This document shows, one piece after another, positions 51,503 through 58,855 of a stretch of 64,000 bases of DNA. Every line of letters begins with the position of its first letter. Within the stretch, counting starts at the first letter, position 1. The notes below the pieces were generated by a model, which saw only the letters and a program-made list of their open reading frames with translations, was not told the origin of the DNA and made no database searches. The position numbers were made by a program, and so were the translations under genes. The stretch spans positions 146,497-210,496 of the forward strand of contig CAZCFO010000004.1 in assembly GCA_964497975.1 (NCBI GenBank), read 5' to 3'. The stretch comes from JABFSS01 sp964497975. GTDB taxonomy: Bacteria > Patescibacteriota > Gracilibacteria > Peribacterales > Peribacteraceae.

Positions 51503-52057
51503 CTACCGTCTGGAAACAAACTGATTCTCTTTTACATAAAAGCGGAGAAGCCTCTTCGCCCAGCGTCCCGAGTAGTCCACTCCGATCCGTGGGCGCCTGA
51601 CGATGACGACGGGAGCGGGGTCGGGCTTGGGCTCGGCACAGAAGAAATCGTTGCTGAGCAGATCATGCCCATTGAGTTCCCGGTCAATCTGCAACGCCCT
51701 GCAGAGGAGAGCCGGGCCGTTCGTTTTTCCCTCGATGTTCTTCACGGGCTCCACGGCGCGGATCAGCACCGCCGAGGGGTGCTCTCCCGGACCGGTCACC
51801 ACGTTCATGCACCAGTGCATGCCGTAGATGAAGTACACGTACGCATGACCCGGCGGCCCGAACATCGCGGTATTCCGTTCCGTCTTTCCCCGCGCGGAGT
51901 GCGCCGCAAGGTCCTGCGGGCCCAGATAGGCTTCCGTTTCCACGATGTGCGCGACCATCATCTTCCTGCCGGTCTTTCGTACCAGGAGCTTCCCGAGGAG
52001 ATCGGGAGCGACGTCTTCCGCGGGACGGTCATAAAAATCACGAGACAGTTTCCGCAT
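51503..52057 (-). CDS. mpg: 3-methyladenine DNA glycosylase (AAG/MPG type)
   Basis: 184 residues from the ATG at 52057 (MRKLSRDFYDRPAEDVAPDLLGKLL). It removes alkylated purines from DNA. Family motifs: HIVETEAYLGPQDLAAHSARGKTERN (with the catalytic Glu), MFGPPGHAYVYFIYGMHWCMNVVTGP, AVLIRAVEP, and the C-terminal RPRIGVDYSGRWAKRLLRFY. Length is typical. The much longer open frame to the right is an antisense artefact over two plus-strand genes. A hairpin repeat lies on each side of the gene. Confidence 0.96.
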   Translation of the reverse strand: MRKLSRDFYDRPAEDVAPDLLGKLLVRKTGRKMMVAHIVETEAYLGPQDLAAHSARGKTERNTAMFGPPGHAYVYFIYGMHWCMNVVTGPGEHPSAVLIRAVEPVKNIEGKTNGPALLCRALQIDRELNGHDLLSNDFFCAEPKPDPAPVVIVRRPRIGVDYSGRWAKRLLRFYVKENQFVSRR

Positions 52058-52066
52058 GGAGTGGTA

Positions 52067-52133
52067 AATGGAAAGTGGAAAGGGGAAAATGGTCTTCGGA
52101 CACTTTCCACTTTCCATTTTCAACTTTCCACTG
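52067..52133. repeat. Word-repeat hairpin, word GTGGAAA
   Basis: Left arm AAATGGAAAGTGGAAAGGGG then AAAATGG; right arm CACTTTCCACTTTCCATTTT then CAACTTTCCACTG. It fills the divergent mpg-ybaK gap. Confidence 0.95.
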
Positions 52134-52138
52134 TTTCT

Positions 52139-52627
52139 GTGGACATCTACTCCTTCCTCCAACGGCACCGGATTCCGTTCCAGCGCTTCGATCACGAAGC
52201 GGTCTTCACGTGCGAGCAGGCGAAGGACATCCGGACCGCGCCGATGCCCGGCAAGGACACAAAGAATCTTTTCCTCCGCGACGAGAAAGGGAAGCGGCAC
52301 TTCCTGGTCACCGTCGGGCACGAGAAGCGCGCCGACATCAAAGCCCTCAAGGCGGTCTTCGGGGTGCAGAAACTCTCCTTCGGATCCCCCGAGCGTCTCA
52401 AGGAGCATCTGGGCGTCGATCCCGGTTCCGTCACGCTGCTGGGCCTCGTCAACGATCCGGGGCATCGCGTTGAATTCTTCATCGATCAGGCGTTGTGGGA
52501 CGCGGACGCGGTCTGCTGCCACCCGCTCGTGAACACCGCGACCCTCTGTATTCCGCATGCGGGACTCGAAAAGTTCCTGCAGGCGACCGGCCACGCAGCC
52601 ACGGTCATTGATGTCCCGGCGGCCTGA
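52139..52627 (+). CDS. YbaK/ProX-type aminoacyl-tRNA deacylase
   Basis: 162 residues, GTG start at 52139 right after the hairpin. The YbaK/EbsC family clears wrongly charged tRNAs (Cys- or Ala-tRNAPro). Motifs: FDHEAVFTCEQAKDI, PGKDTKNLFLRDEKGKRHFLVTVGHEKRADIKAL (with the conserved Lys), KLSFGSPERLKEHLGVDPGSVTLLGL, VEFFIDQALW, and CCHPLVNTATLCIP. This is the ProX/PrdX-like subgroup. The mRNA must start within or near the repeat. Confidence 0.92.
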   Translation: MDIYSFLQRHRIPFQRFDHEAVFTCEQAKDIRTAPMPGKDTKNLFLRDEKGKRHFLVTVGHEKRADIKALKAVFGVQKLSFGSPERLKEHLGVDPGSVTLLGLVNDPGHRVEFFIDQALWDADAVCCHPLVNTATLCIPHAGLEKFLQATGHAATVIDVPAA

Positions 52628-52631
52628 TATG

Positions 52632-52640
52632 TGGTATACT
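52632..52640 (+). promoter_or_regulatory. Extended -10 promoter TGGTATACT of the channel gene
   Basis: The ATG at 52649 begins 8 bases after this box, so the transcript should be leaderless. Confidence 0.65.
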
Positions 52641-52648
52641 GTTGAGAA

Positions 52649-53479
52649 ATGGTTTTCCGCGATCTCAAACCCACGCGCATGCTGGAACGGCTGATCGATC
52701 AGCCGGCATCGGCGCTGTTCCTGCTGTGGCTCTTTATGGTGCTGGCATTCGCGCTGGTCTTTTTCGTCCTCAGCGGCATTCCGGGAAGCGGCCTGGAGGG
52801 CGCGGTCACCGATGCCGCCTCCCTCAGCCGGTTCCTCGATGCCCTCTACTTCAGCATCATCACCGCCGTCACCGTGGGATACGGCGACCTGACGCCCCTC
52901 GGCTGGTCCAGGCCCTTCGCCGCAATGGAAGGCATTCTGGGGTTCTTCCTCTTCGCGGTCCTCATCAGCAAGTTCGTCTCGCAGAAGCAGGAAACGGCGC
53001 TCTCCCACGTTCATAAGCTCTCCTTCCAGAACGCGTTCTTCACAACGCGCGAAGGATTCTTCATCCTGCGCCGGGACTGCGACGCCATCGTCGCAGAGGC
53101 GCATGCGGACGGCGCGCTCGATGAGAAATCGTGGGCGAATCTGTTCATTGTTTTCCAGAAGGGGCAGGCCCTGCTCGAGGGCATCCTCGATTTCTATCAC
53201 GATCTCGACTGGTACACCATCGACGAGCGCCGCGAGAAGCTCCTGCTCGAGTCCGTGGACCGGACGGTGGAACGGGTCGTCACTCTGCTGCGGGCACTCG
53301 ATGCGGCGGAGATTCCCTGGCGGAAACACCCCGAGATCTCCGGTGAACTCCGCGACTTCGGCGCGCTCGTCGCAGTGGTCGCGCGGCAGTGGCAAAAGCG
53401 TTCGCGGTACGAGCATCGCGAATGGTTCGCCAAAATCACGCGGGACAGCGAGAAGCTCGCCGCCGCATTTTCGGCCTGA
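52649..53479 (+). CDS. Two-helix potassium channel with cytoplasmic helical domain
   Basis: 276 residues. Two membrane helices (about residues 20-44 and 92-112) flank a pore loop with the potassium selectivity filter TVGYGD at residues 75-80 (FSIITAVTVGYGDLTPLGW). The remaining 160 residues are soluble and helical, with no RCK/TrkA nucleotide-binding motif. They contain many charged residues (DFYHDLDWYTIDERREKLLLE). It is likely a K+ leak or stress channel; gating by the unknown domain is inferred. Confidence 0.92.
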   Translation: MVFRDLKPTRMLERLIDQPASALFLLWLFMVLAFALVFFVLSGIPGSGLEGAVTDAASLSRFLDALYFSIITAVTVGYGDLTPLGWSRPFAAMEGILGFFLFAVLISKFVSQKQETALSHVHKLSFQNAFFTTREGFFILRRDCDAIVAEAHADGALDEKSWANLFIVFQKGQALLEGILDFYHDLDWYTIDERREKLLLESVDRTVERVVTLLRALDAAEIPWRKHPEISGELRDFGALVAVVARQWQKRSRYEHREWFAKITRDSEKLAAAFSA

Positions 53480-53488
53480 CGAATCCCG

Positions 53489-54172
53489 TCACGGTTGCAT
53501 CTGCCCCAAAACATGGGCCTGCTTTGCCGATCCGCTATGGTCCTGCATGTTGTCCGCGATACCCGCAGGGGCGGTTTTCCACGCCCGGTGAAGCGTGTAG
53601 GCCCAGGGAGGGATCCATTGGCCTTTCGTCTTCTGTACGTCCACGCGGGGGAACACTTTGCGCAGGGCCTCAGAAACATCCCGAAAGATGTATACGAGGC
53701 ACTCGCCGTCCCGCTCCAGAAGTTCACTCATCATCGTGATGAATTCATGCTGTTGCTCCGGCGTGAAGATGCTGATGGGGACGCTGGTGGTGATCACCTG
53801 GGCTCTCTCGCCTCCGAATTCGTCCGTAATTTCCTGCATTGCCTGATGCAGCAGCGCATTGATCACTTTCACGCGCCGGTCGCCGCCGGTCACTTCGGGG
53901 ATGAGGGGCGCGAACCATTTGCTGGGTTCCACGGAAACAATTTTGCCGCCCTGAGCGACCTGATCGCGCCGGAGGAGGATTTTTTCCAGATCGCCGGTTC
54001 CTGCACCCACATTCACCATCCGCGAGATTTCGGGCGGCAACAGCGCCGCGACTTTCGTGAGTACGGTGTCATTCGTTCGTGTGATTGCCGAAATGCGGCG
54101 GGGATCACGCAAAAACTCTGCCACATACGCAACTCTCTTCCGGGCTCCCAGAGGCAACTGCGGCAGCTTCAT
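53489..54172 (-). CDS. SAM-dependent methyltransferase-like protein (PmtA/KsgA-type fold)
   Basis: 227 residues from the ATG at 54172 (MKLPQLPLGARKRVAYVAEFLRDPRRISAI). Motif I is RMVNVGAGTGDLEKILLRR, and GKIVSVEPSKWFAPLI gives the acidic residue after strand 2. TSVPISIF resembles the motif IV [NS]-x-P-[FI] of rRNA dimethylases and phospholipid N-methyltransferases. The C terminus is short and His/Gln-rich. The substrate is unknown: lipid or RNA. TATACT ends 9 bases before this ATG, which supports it over the upstream ATG at 54193. Confidence 0.8.
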   Translation of the reverse strand: MKLPQLPLGARKRVAYVAEFLRDPRRISAITRTNDTVLTKVAALLPPEISRMVNVGAGTGDLEKILLRRDQVAQGGKIVSVEPSKWFAPLIPEVTGGDRRVKVINALLHQAMQEITDEFGGERAQVITTSVPISIFTPEQQHEFITMMSELLERDGECLVYIFRDVSEALRKVFPRVDVQKTKGQWIPPWAYTLHRAWKTAPAGIADNMQDHSGSAKQAHVLGQMQP

Positions 54173-54181
54173 CGAAAGCAA

Positions 54182-54187
54182 AGTATA
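54182..54187 (-). promoter_or_regulatory. -10 box TATACT of the methyltransferase gene
   Basis: Minus-strand GCGCTATACT, with 9 bases to the ATG; a leaderless mRNA is predicted. Confidence 0.5.
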
Positions 54188-54210
54188 GCGCACCGGTCGT
54201 CAGTGCCGCG

Positions 54211-54351
54211 TCAGTTTTTTCTGGCGTAGTGCTCGCACATCCACTGGTCCGTCTCGCGCATGGTCATCATTTCCTGCTGCACGCGCACGGCCGGGGGCAG
54301 AGTCCTGCTTTCGACGACTTTGACGGCTTTGCTCTTGATAGCGGTGATCAT
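54211..54351 (-). CDS. Small hypothetical protein (46 residues)
   Basis: 46 residues from the ATG at 54351 (MITAIKSKAVKVVESRTLPP), ending CEHYARKN. Short, basic, no membrane helix, no known family. The main support is a near-consensus promoter directly upstream (54381-54408) that predicts a transcript beginning about 22 bases before this ATG. Confidence 0.6.
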   Translation of the reverse strand: MITAIKSKAVKVVESRTLPPAVRVQQEMMTMRETDQWMCEHYARKN

Positions 54352-54380
54352 GGGGCGGGGAGGGGAAAACGCGAGCCCCA

Positions 54381-54408
54381 AGAATACGTGAATTTGGAGG
54401 ATTGTCAA
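54381..54408 (-). promoter_or_regulatory. Strong promoter of the 46-residue gene
   Basis: Minus-strand TTGACA and TATTCT are 16 bases apart. Confidence 0.75.
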
Positions 54409-54642
54409 GTTTGCTTTCCATCAGTAGGATCCCCCTATCTCCAGTACTCGAGCGAGCTGGGGGTGAGTCCGCAGGCAGGGTTTGACGGGCGTTCCGTTGA
54501 ATCAGCCTGCGGCTTTTAGCATGTTCCGCGGGGGTGTGGAACGGGAAAATACAGCATGTGGCAGCCGAAAGTTTATTGTTGAAAAATATGATCGTATTTG
54601 AGAGTTCTTGGCCAGATCTTGCGCGAGACAGAGTATGAAGAC

Positions 54643-55056
54643 ATGCGTGAATATTGGGTTTATCTACTTCGATGTGCGGATTGCAGTTACTACGTGGGAG
54701 TCACGAATAATATGGAGTGTAGACTTGAGCAGCATGCGAGCGGGTTGAATCCGGACTCTTATACGCATGATCGCAGGCCGGTTAAGTTGGTCTATTCCCG
54801 GTCGTTCGGCAATATTCTTGATGCGATTCGCTGGGAGAAAGTTGTGAAGGCATGGAGCAGAAAAAAGAAAGAAGCGCTGATTGTGGGCGATGAGGGATTA
54901 TTGAAGCTAAATTCCCGGAAGAAATTTCCCTTGCGATTCAAGATGCAGTGCATCAAACGAGTTTCCCGTTGCCGGTTAATGACGAAGCGAGGGTGTTGGC
55001 TGCTTTTGAATGTGACATCCCTCGTACGCTCGCCTCCGGCGAGCTACTCGGGATGA
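54643..55056 (+). CDS. GIY-YIG domain protein, probably acquired, with repeat-derived C terminus
   Basis: 137 residues from the ATG at 54643 (MREYWVYLLRCADCSYYVGVTNNMECRLEQH). It belongs to the small UPF0213/YhbQ-like GIY-YIG nuclease group: YWVYLLRC then YYVGVT for the GIY-YIG core, RRPVKLVYSRSF, and AIRWEKVVKAWSRKKKEALI. After about residue 100 it loses family resemblance. The last 13 or so residues (SLVRSPPASYSG) are encoded by a family B palindrome. The gene is clearly richer in A and T than its neighbours, suggesting recent transfer. Upstream 54422-54642 holds no other feature I can support. Confidence 0.85.
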   Translation: MREYWVYLLRCADCSYYVGVTNNMECRLEQHASGLNPDSYTHDRRPVKLVYSRSFGNILDAIRWEKVVKAWSRKKKEALIVGDEGLLKLNSRKKFPLRFKMQCIKRVSRCRLMTKRGCWLLLNVTSLVRSPPASYSG

Positions 55057-55211
55057 CAGACGCCTTAAAAAAGGCGCCTCGGTACGATCGCGCTTCGCGC
55101 GCTCTACTCGGCGCGTCGAGTAGTCCGCCGAAGGCGGGCGTAACGAGACGCGTATGTACTCGTTTCCCTGTCATCCCGAGTAGCTCGTGCGAAGCACGGG
55201 CGTACGAGGGA
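55018..55211. repeat. Cluster of three family B palindromes
   Basis: Copy 5 (55018-55058) has centre GCTCGCCTCCGGCGAGC. Copy 6 (55077-55115) has centre CGCGCTTCGCGCG. Copy 7 (55168-55211) is inverted and reads GTCATCCCGAGTAGCTCG then CGGGCGTACGAGGGA. A GCCTT-AAAA-AAGGC hairpin (55062-55075) lies between the first two. They fill the gap before sufB. Confidence 0.8.
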
Positions 55212-55271
55212 CTGTTCTTCGGGAGAAGGAATGTTTTTGTTTTGTTTATGCGTTAGAATCGGTCTTCCTCC

Positions 55272-56675
55272 ATGTCCTCTACGCCCATCTTCTCCGGCCT
55301 CTCTCGTTCCACTTTCGACGAAGCCAACCCCTCGCCGTACGCCGATGGCGCCCAGAAGGGCGTGAGCGAAGCGCTCGTGCGGAAGATCAGTGCCGACAAA
55401 AAGGAACCCAACTGGATGCTCACGCACCGTCTGGAATCGCTGCGGATTTTCCGCGAAAAGGCATTGCCCTCGTGGGGTCCGGATCTCTCCAAACTGGATC
55501 TCGATGACATCATCTACTACGCGAGCGCCGGGGCGGGCAATTCCGAAACATGGGCCGAGGTCCCGGAGGAAATCCGCAAGGTCTACGACCGCCTGGGCAT
55601 TCCCGAGGCGGAACAGAAGGTTCTCGCCGGTGTCGGCGCGCAGTACGAGTCCGAAGTCGTGTATCACAACCTGAAAAAAGAGTGGGACGATCTGGGTGTC
55701 ATCTTCCTCGACATGGATGATGCCGTGCGGCTGCATCCGGAGCTTGTTCAAGCGTACTTCATGAAGTGCGTGCCCAACACCGATCACAAGTTCGCCGCGC
55801 TGCACGGAGCCGTCTGGTCCGGCGGTACCTTCCTGTACGTGCCCAAGGGCGTGAAGGTCCGCGATCCGCTGCAGGCGTACTTCCGCATGAACGCCAAGAA
55901 TATGGGCCAGTTTGAGCACACGCTGATCATCGTCGAGGAAGGCGCCGACGTGCACTACATCGAGGGCTGCAGCGCGCCCAAGTACGGATCGAACGCGCTG
56001 CATGCGGGCTGCGTGGAAGTCTTCGTCAAACCCGGCGCCAAGGCCCGGTATTCCTCCGTGGAGAACTGGAGCCGCGACACCTACAACCTCAACACCAAGC
56101 GCGCGATCGTCGAAAAAGACGCCACGATGGAGTGGATCGGCGGGAACATGGGCAGCGGCGTCACGATGCTCTACCCCAGCTCCATGCTCGTGGGCGAAGG
56201 CGCCCGCTGCGACCACATGGCCATCGCCTTCGCCAACGCCGGCCAGTGGCAGGACACCGGCGCGAAGGTCTTCCACCTGGCGCCCCACACGAGCTCCAAA
56301 GTCGTCAGCAAATCGGTCAGCAAAGGAGGAGGGGCGGCCATCTACCGCGGGCAGCTCAAAGTCGCGCCGCATGCCCACGACTGCACCGCCAACGTCGAGT
56401 GCGACGCGCTGCTTTTGGACGACATCAGCCGCACCGACACCATCCCCGACATCCAGATCCGCAACAACGATGTGACCATCGCGCATGAGGCGACGGTGGG
56501 GAAGCTGAGCGAGGAGGATCTCTTCTACCTGATGTCCCGCGGCATCGGGGAAGACCAGGCCAGGGCAATGATTGTGAATGGTTTCATTGAGCCCATAGTC
56601 CGGTTATTGCCACTGGAATATGCGGTCGAGATGAATAGGTTGATCGAGTTGGAGATGGAAGGATCGGTGGGATGA
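55272..56675 (+). CDS. sufB: Fe-S cluster assembly protein SufB
   Basis: 467 residues, full length. SufB is the scaffold subunit on which clusters form with SufC and SufD. Conserved stretches: EPNWMLTHRLESLRIF, DDIIYYASAG, GVIFLDMDDAVRLHPELV, KFAALHGAVWSGGTFLYVPKGV, FEHTLIIVEEGADVHYIEGC, HAGCVEVFVKPGAKARYSSVENWS, and SRTDTIPDIQIRNNDVTIAHEATVGKLSEEDLFYLMSRGI. The GC-rich gene has no SD; a TAGAAT box lies about 15 bases upstream. Its stop is 3 bases from the stop of the next gene on the other strand. Confidence 0.97.
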   Translation: MSSTPIFSGLSRSTFDEANPSPYADGAQKGVSEALVRKISADKKEPNWMLTHRLESLRIFREKALPSWGPDLSKLDLDDIIYYASAGAGNSETWAEVPEEIRKVYDRLGIPEAEQKVLAGVGAQYESEVVYHNLKKEWDDLGVIFLDMDDAVRLHPELVQAYFMKCVPNTDHKFAALHGAVWSGGTFLYVPKGVKVRDPLQAYFRMNAKNMGQFEHTLIIVEEGADVHYIEGCSAPKYGSNALHAGCVEVFVKPGAKARYSSVENWSRDTYNLNTKRAIVEKDATMEWIGGNMGSGVTMLYPSSMLVGEGARCDHMAIAFANAGQWQDTGAKVFHLAPHTSSKVVSKSVSKGGGAAIYRGQLKVAPHAHDCTANVECDALLLDDISRTDTIPDIQIRNNDVTIAHEATVGKLSEEDLFYLMSRGIGEDQARAMIVNGFIEPIVRLLPLEYAVEMNRLIELEMEGSVG

Positions 56676-56678
56676 GTG

Positions 56679-57068
56679 TTATTTGTTCCAGTAGGGAGCC
56701 TCGTCTTCTCCGGCGGGAGCATTCGCCTCATCCAATTTCTGCTGAAAGCGTTGCGCAAGCCTTCGGAAGGTCGGAGCTTTGGGGGAACCGGCAACACATT
56801 CTTCCGCGAGAAGCAGGGCGATGCGCGGCTGCGTCGACTGCAGGGCGATCATCTGTTCCAGCTCGGGCGTCGTGAGAGATCGCAGCGCCTTTTCGGTCTT
56901 TTTCCGGAGGGAGGGATTCTCGGCAAAAGCACCCTCGGGGAGAAGGGCGCGGATTCTCGCATCAATCATGTTTTGCCAGTTTCGCTCCAGATCGGAACCG
57001 GGTTTTTTCACGGGCCCGTCGCTTTTGGGAGTATCGAAGTTGAATACTGCTTGCTCCGTAGGTGCCAT
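56679..57068 (-). CDS. Hypothetical protein (129 residues)
   Basis: 129 residues (MAPTEQAVFNFDTPKSDGPV). No known family. A Lys/Pro-rich disordered N terminus is followed by three or four charged helices (LERNWQNMIDARIRALLPEG, KTEKALRSLTTPELEQMIAL, RRLAQRFQQKLDEA). It is likely soluble. It is the last of three short minus-strand genes (57496 to 56679) that share a promoter at 57520-57548. Confidence 0.65.
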   Translation of the reverse strand: MAPTEQAVFNFDTPKSDGPVKKPGSDLERNWQNMIDARIRALLPEGAFAENPSLRKKTEKALRSLTTPELEQMIALQSTQPRIALLLAEECVAGSPKAPTFRRLAQRFQQKLDEANAPAGEDEAPYWNK

Positions 57069-57087
57069 AGGGTGTCAGTATAGGGGA

Positions 57088-57339
57088 TTACACATCGATT
57101 GTCTTCATGATGCTCCGGTATTGGCTCGTGTATGTCTGCGTGATATCGCCAACGCTTTTCGGCTTCCGGCGATCGGGATACGTTCCCGGTCCGGGATCCG
57201 GGCGTTCAGGCGCGGGAGACGGCGCCGGCGTGGGCACGGGTTTTTTCTTGGGTCGCGACGGAACCGCCGGTTCTCTCCTGGGGAGATCCGGACGGATGGG
57301 TGGAATAGGCTGGATGGGCGGGATGGAGTTCACGCTCAT
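57088..57339 (-). CDS. Proline-rich hypothetical protein
   Basis: 83 residues from the ATG at 57339 (MSVNSIPPIQPIPPIRPDLP), which starts 1 base after the stop of the previous small gene. An alternative start at 57363 overlaps that gene. About 30 percent of the sequence is Pro, in PxPxP runs, ending with a Thr/Ser-rich helix (SVGDITQTYTSQYRSIMKTIDV). It is probably disordered; no family. Confidence 0.6.
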   Translation of the reverse strand: MSVNSIPPIQPIPPIRPDLPRREPAVPSRPKKKPVPTPAPSPAPERPDPGPGTYPDRRKPKSVGDITQTYTSQYRSIMKTIDV

Positions 57340-57340
57340 G

Positions 57341-57496
57341 TCAGCTGGCGCGGTTGCAGACATTCATCGCCCTGTTGCGGGTCGAGTTCACGATGGCGCC
57401 CTCTTCCTGCTGGAGGAGCTCGCGCAACTGCGGTGACCATTCCGCGCCGTTTCCCCGGGGAGATTCCTTCGACGTCTGTTTGTTGATGCCCTGCAT
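57341..57496 (-). CDS. Small hypothetical protein (51 residues)
   Basis: 51 residues from the ATG at 57496 (MQGINKQTSKESPRGNGAEW), continuing with a helix (SPQLRELLQQEEGAIVNSTRN). No family. It begins about 18 bases after the predicted transcript start of a good promoter, and its stop TGA is followed by C and then the ATG of the next gene, which argues for a real two-gene unit. Confidence 0.6.
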   Translation of the reverse strand: MQGINKQTSKESPRGNGAEWSPQLRELLQQEEGAIVNSTRNRAMNVCNRAS

Positions 57497-57519
57497 AGAG
57501 TGAGGTGGATGTTGTAACT

Positions 57520-57548
57520 ATAATACCATATTTTGTTGATTTATGCAA
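57520..57548 (-). promoter_or_regulatory. Promoter of the small-gene operon
   Basis: Minus-strand TTGCAT and TATTAT are 17 bases apart. Confidence 0.75.
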
Positions 57549-57554
57549 TTACAC

Positions 57555-57582
57555 GAAAAAACCCCGTCAGGGCGGGGCTTTC
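57555..57582 (-). terminator. Terminator of the 47-residue gene
   Basis: Minus-strand AAAGCCCCGCCCTGACGGGG followed by TTTTTT. Confidence 0.9.
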
Positions 57583-57596
57583 GGTAGACAAGTTCC

Positions 57597-57740
57597 TTAT
57601 TCAGGAAGCTCAATCTTCGGCATGCCCTTGAGCATGTCATCGACCTTCTTCGGGTCGATCTTGCCCTGCTTACCGTCCGGGGTGACGACGACGTCCTGGC
57701 CGTCTTCCACGTTGCCCAGGGGGTTATCGAGTTTTCCCAT
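57597..57740 (-). CDS. Small hypothetical acidic protein (47 residues)
   Basis: 47 residues from the ATG at 57740 (MGKLDNPLGNVEDGQDVVVT), ending DDMLKGMPKIELPE. Acidic, with a PDGKQGKIDPKKV segment. No family recognised. A strong dedicated terminator starts 15 bases after its stop, which supports it as a real short transcript. No SD. Confidence 0.7.
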   Translation of the reverse strand: MGKLDNPLGNVEDGQDVVVTPDGKQGKIDPKKVDDMLKGMPKIELPE

Positions 57741-57862
57741 AGATCTAAGGAGAAAGAAATAAAACTGCACTCATCGTACGCGGGGCCGACCCCCCCGCAA
57801 GCAGAACGCCCGCAATGTTCTTATGGTCGGACTTTTTGGCTTAAATATGCTAGAGTTGAAGG

Positions 57863-58846
57863 GTGACGGAAGCAGCATCCATTGCGTTCCATCCTGATGG
57901 AACGCCGGCAGGAATTGTTGTCGCGGAGGCGAGTGCGCTCTCGGGGCTCCCGCAAACTCTCTTCCGCAAACACGCAGGAACACTGATCACTGTCGACGGT
58001 CATCCGCCGTCGTTTTTCATTCACGTCCCTGGAGGCATCCATCATGAAGCCGCTATCTCGTATCACTGCAGTGCCGGTGCCCATGGCGTGATCGTGCTCG
58101 GCAAAGACGCGCATGCCACCATCGTCGAAACGCTGCAGTTTTCCGCGGCAGATGCCTCTGCGCATGCCGTGGAGATCGTTCTGGAAGACGGTGCCCGGCT
58201 CGAATTCGTGAGCGTGCAGGCATCCGATCCCGCGGCGCGCGTCACCATCACACAACGGAGCAGAGTGGGGGACAATGCGGCGATCATGTGGAAGAACGTG
58301 ACGATCGGCGGAAAACAAACCGACCACGATCTGCGGTCCGAGCTCGCCGGAGCCCATGCGGAGAGCTCGATCGACTGGATGTTCTACGCGTCCGGGAATG
58401 AGCAGCAACGACTCACTGCCCGCAACGTCTTCGCCGGCCGGGCCGGAGGAGGGGAGATCGTCATGAATGGCGTCGCCGAAGACAAAGGCCACGTGCGATG
58501 CGACGGGATGATCGAGATCGGTCCAGGCGGCGGACAGACGGATACCTATCTGACGCAGGATGTCCTGATGCTCGACAAAACTTCCAAAGTCGACGCGATT
58601 CCCGGCCTCGAGATCAAAACGAATGACGTGAAGGCGAGCCACTCCGCGACCGTGAGCCGCGTGACGGACGAAGATCTGTTCTACTTCGCCTCGCGCGCGA
58701 TTCCAGAAGGCGAAGCGCGGAGAATGTTCGTGGAAGGGTTCCTGGGGGAGCTGCTGGGACGCATCCGGGATGTGAAGGCGCGGGAAGAGGCTTTATCGCT
58801 CATAGAAGCCAAATACAGTAAAAATGGGACTCTGGCGGCGTTGTAA
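57863..58846 (+). CDS. sufD: Fe-S cluster assembly protein SufD
   Basis: 327 residues, GTG start at 57863; a TATGCT box lies 11 bases upstream. SufD is the second half of the SufBCD scaffold and is needed for iron entry. Seen are FIHVPGGIHHEAAISYHCSAGAHGVIVLG, LEDGARLEFVSVQAS, the beta-helix core GGKQTDHDLRSELAGAHAES, GHVRCDGMIEIGPGGGQTDTYLTQDVLML, and AIPGLEIKTNDVKASHSATV followed by EDLFYFASRAIPEGEARRMFVEGFL. The N-terminal helical part is shorter than in enteric SufD. Confidence 0.93.
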   Translation: MTEAASIAFHPDGTPAGIVVAEASALSGLPQTLFRKHAGTLITVDGHPPSFFIHVPGGIHHEAAISYHCSAGAHGVIVLGKDAHATIVETLQFSAADASAHAVEIVLEDGARLEFVSVQASDPAARVTITQRSRVGDNAAIMWKNVTIGGKQTDHDLRSELAGAHAESSIDWMFYASGNEQQRLTARNVFAGRAGGGEIVMNGVAEDKGHVRCDGMIEIGPGGGQTDTYLTQDVLMLDKTSKVDAIPGLEIKTNDVKASHSATVSRVTDEDLFYFASRAIPEGEARRMFVEGFLGELLGRIRDVKAREEALSLIEAKYSKNGTLAAL

Positions 58847-58855
58847 AGTTTTCTT

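Noticed and set aside
52058..53416. Long N-terminal extension of the mpg gene
   Set aside because: The open frame continues antisense across ybaK and the channel gene; the glycosylase family starts at the ATG at 52057.
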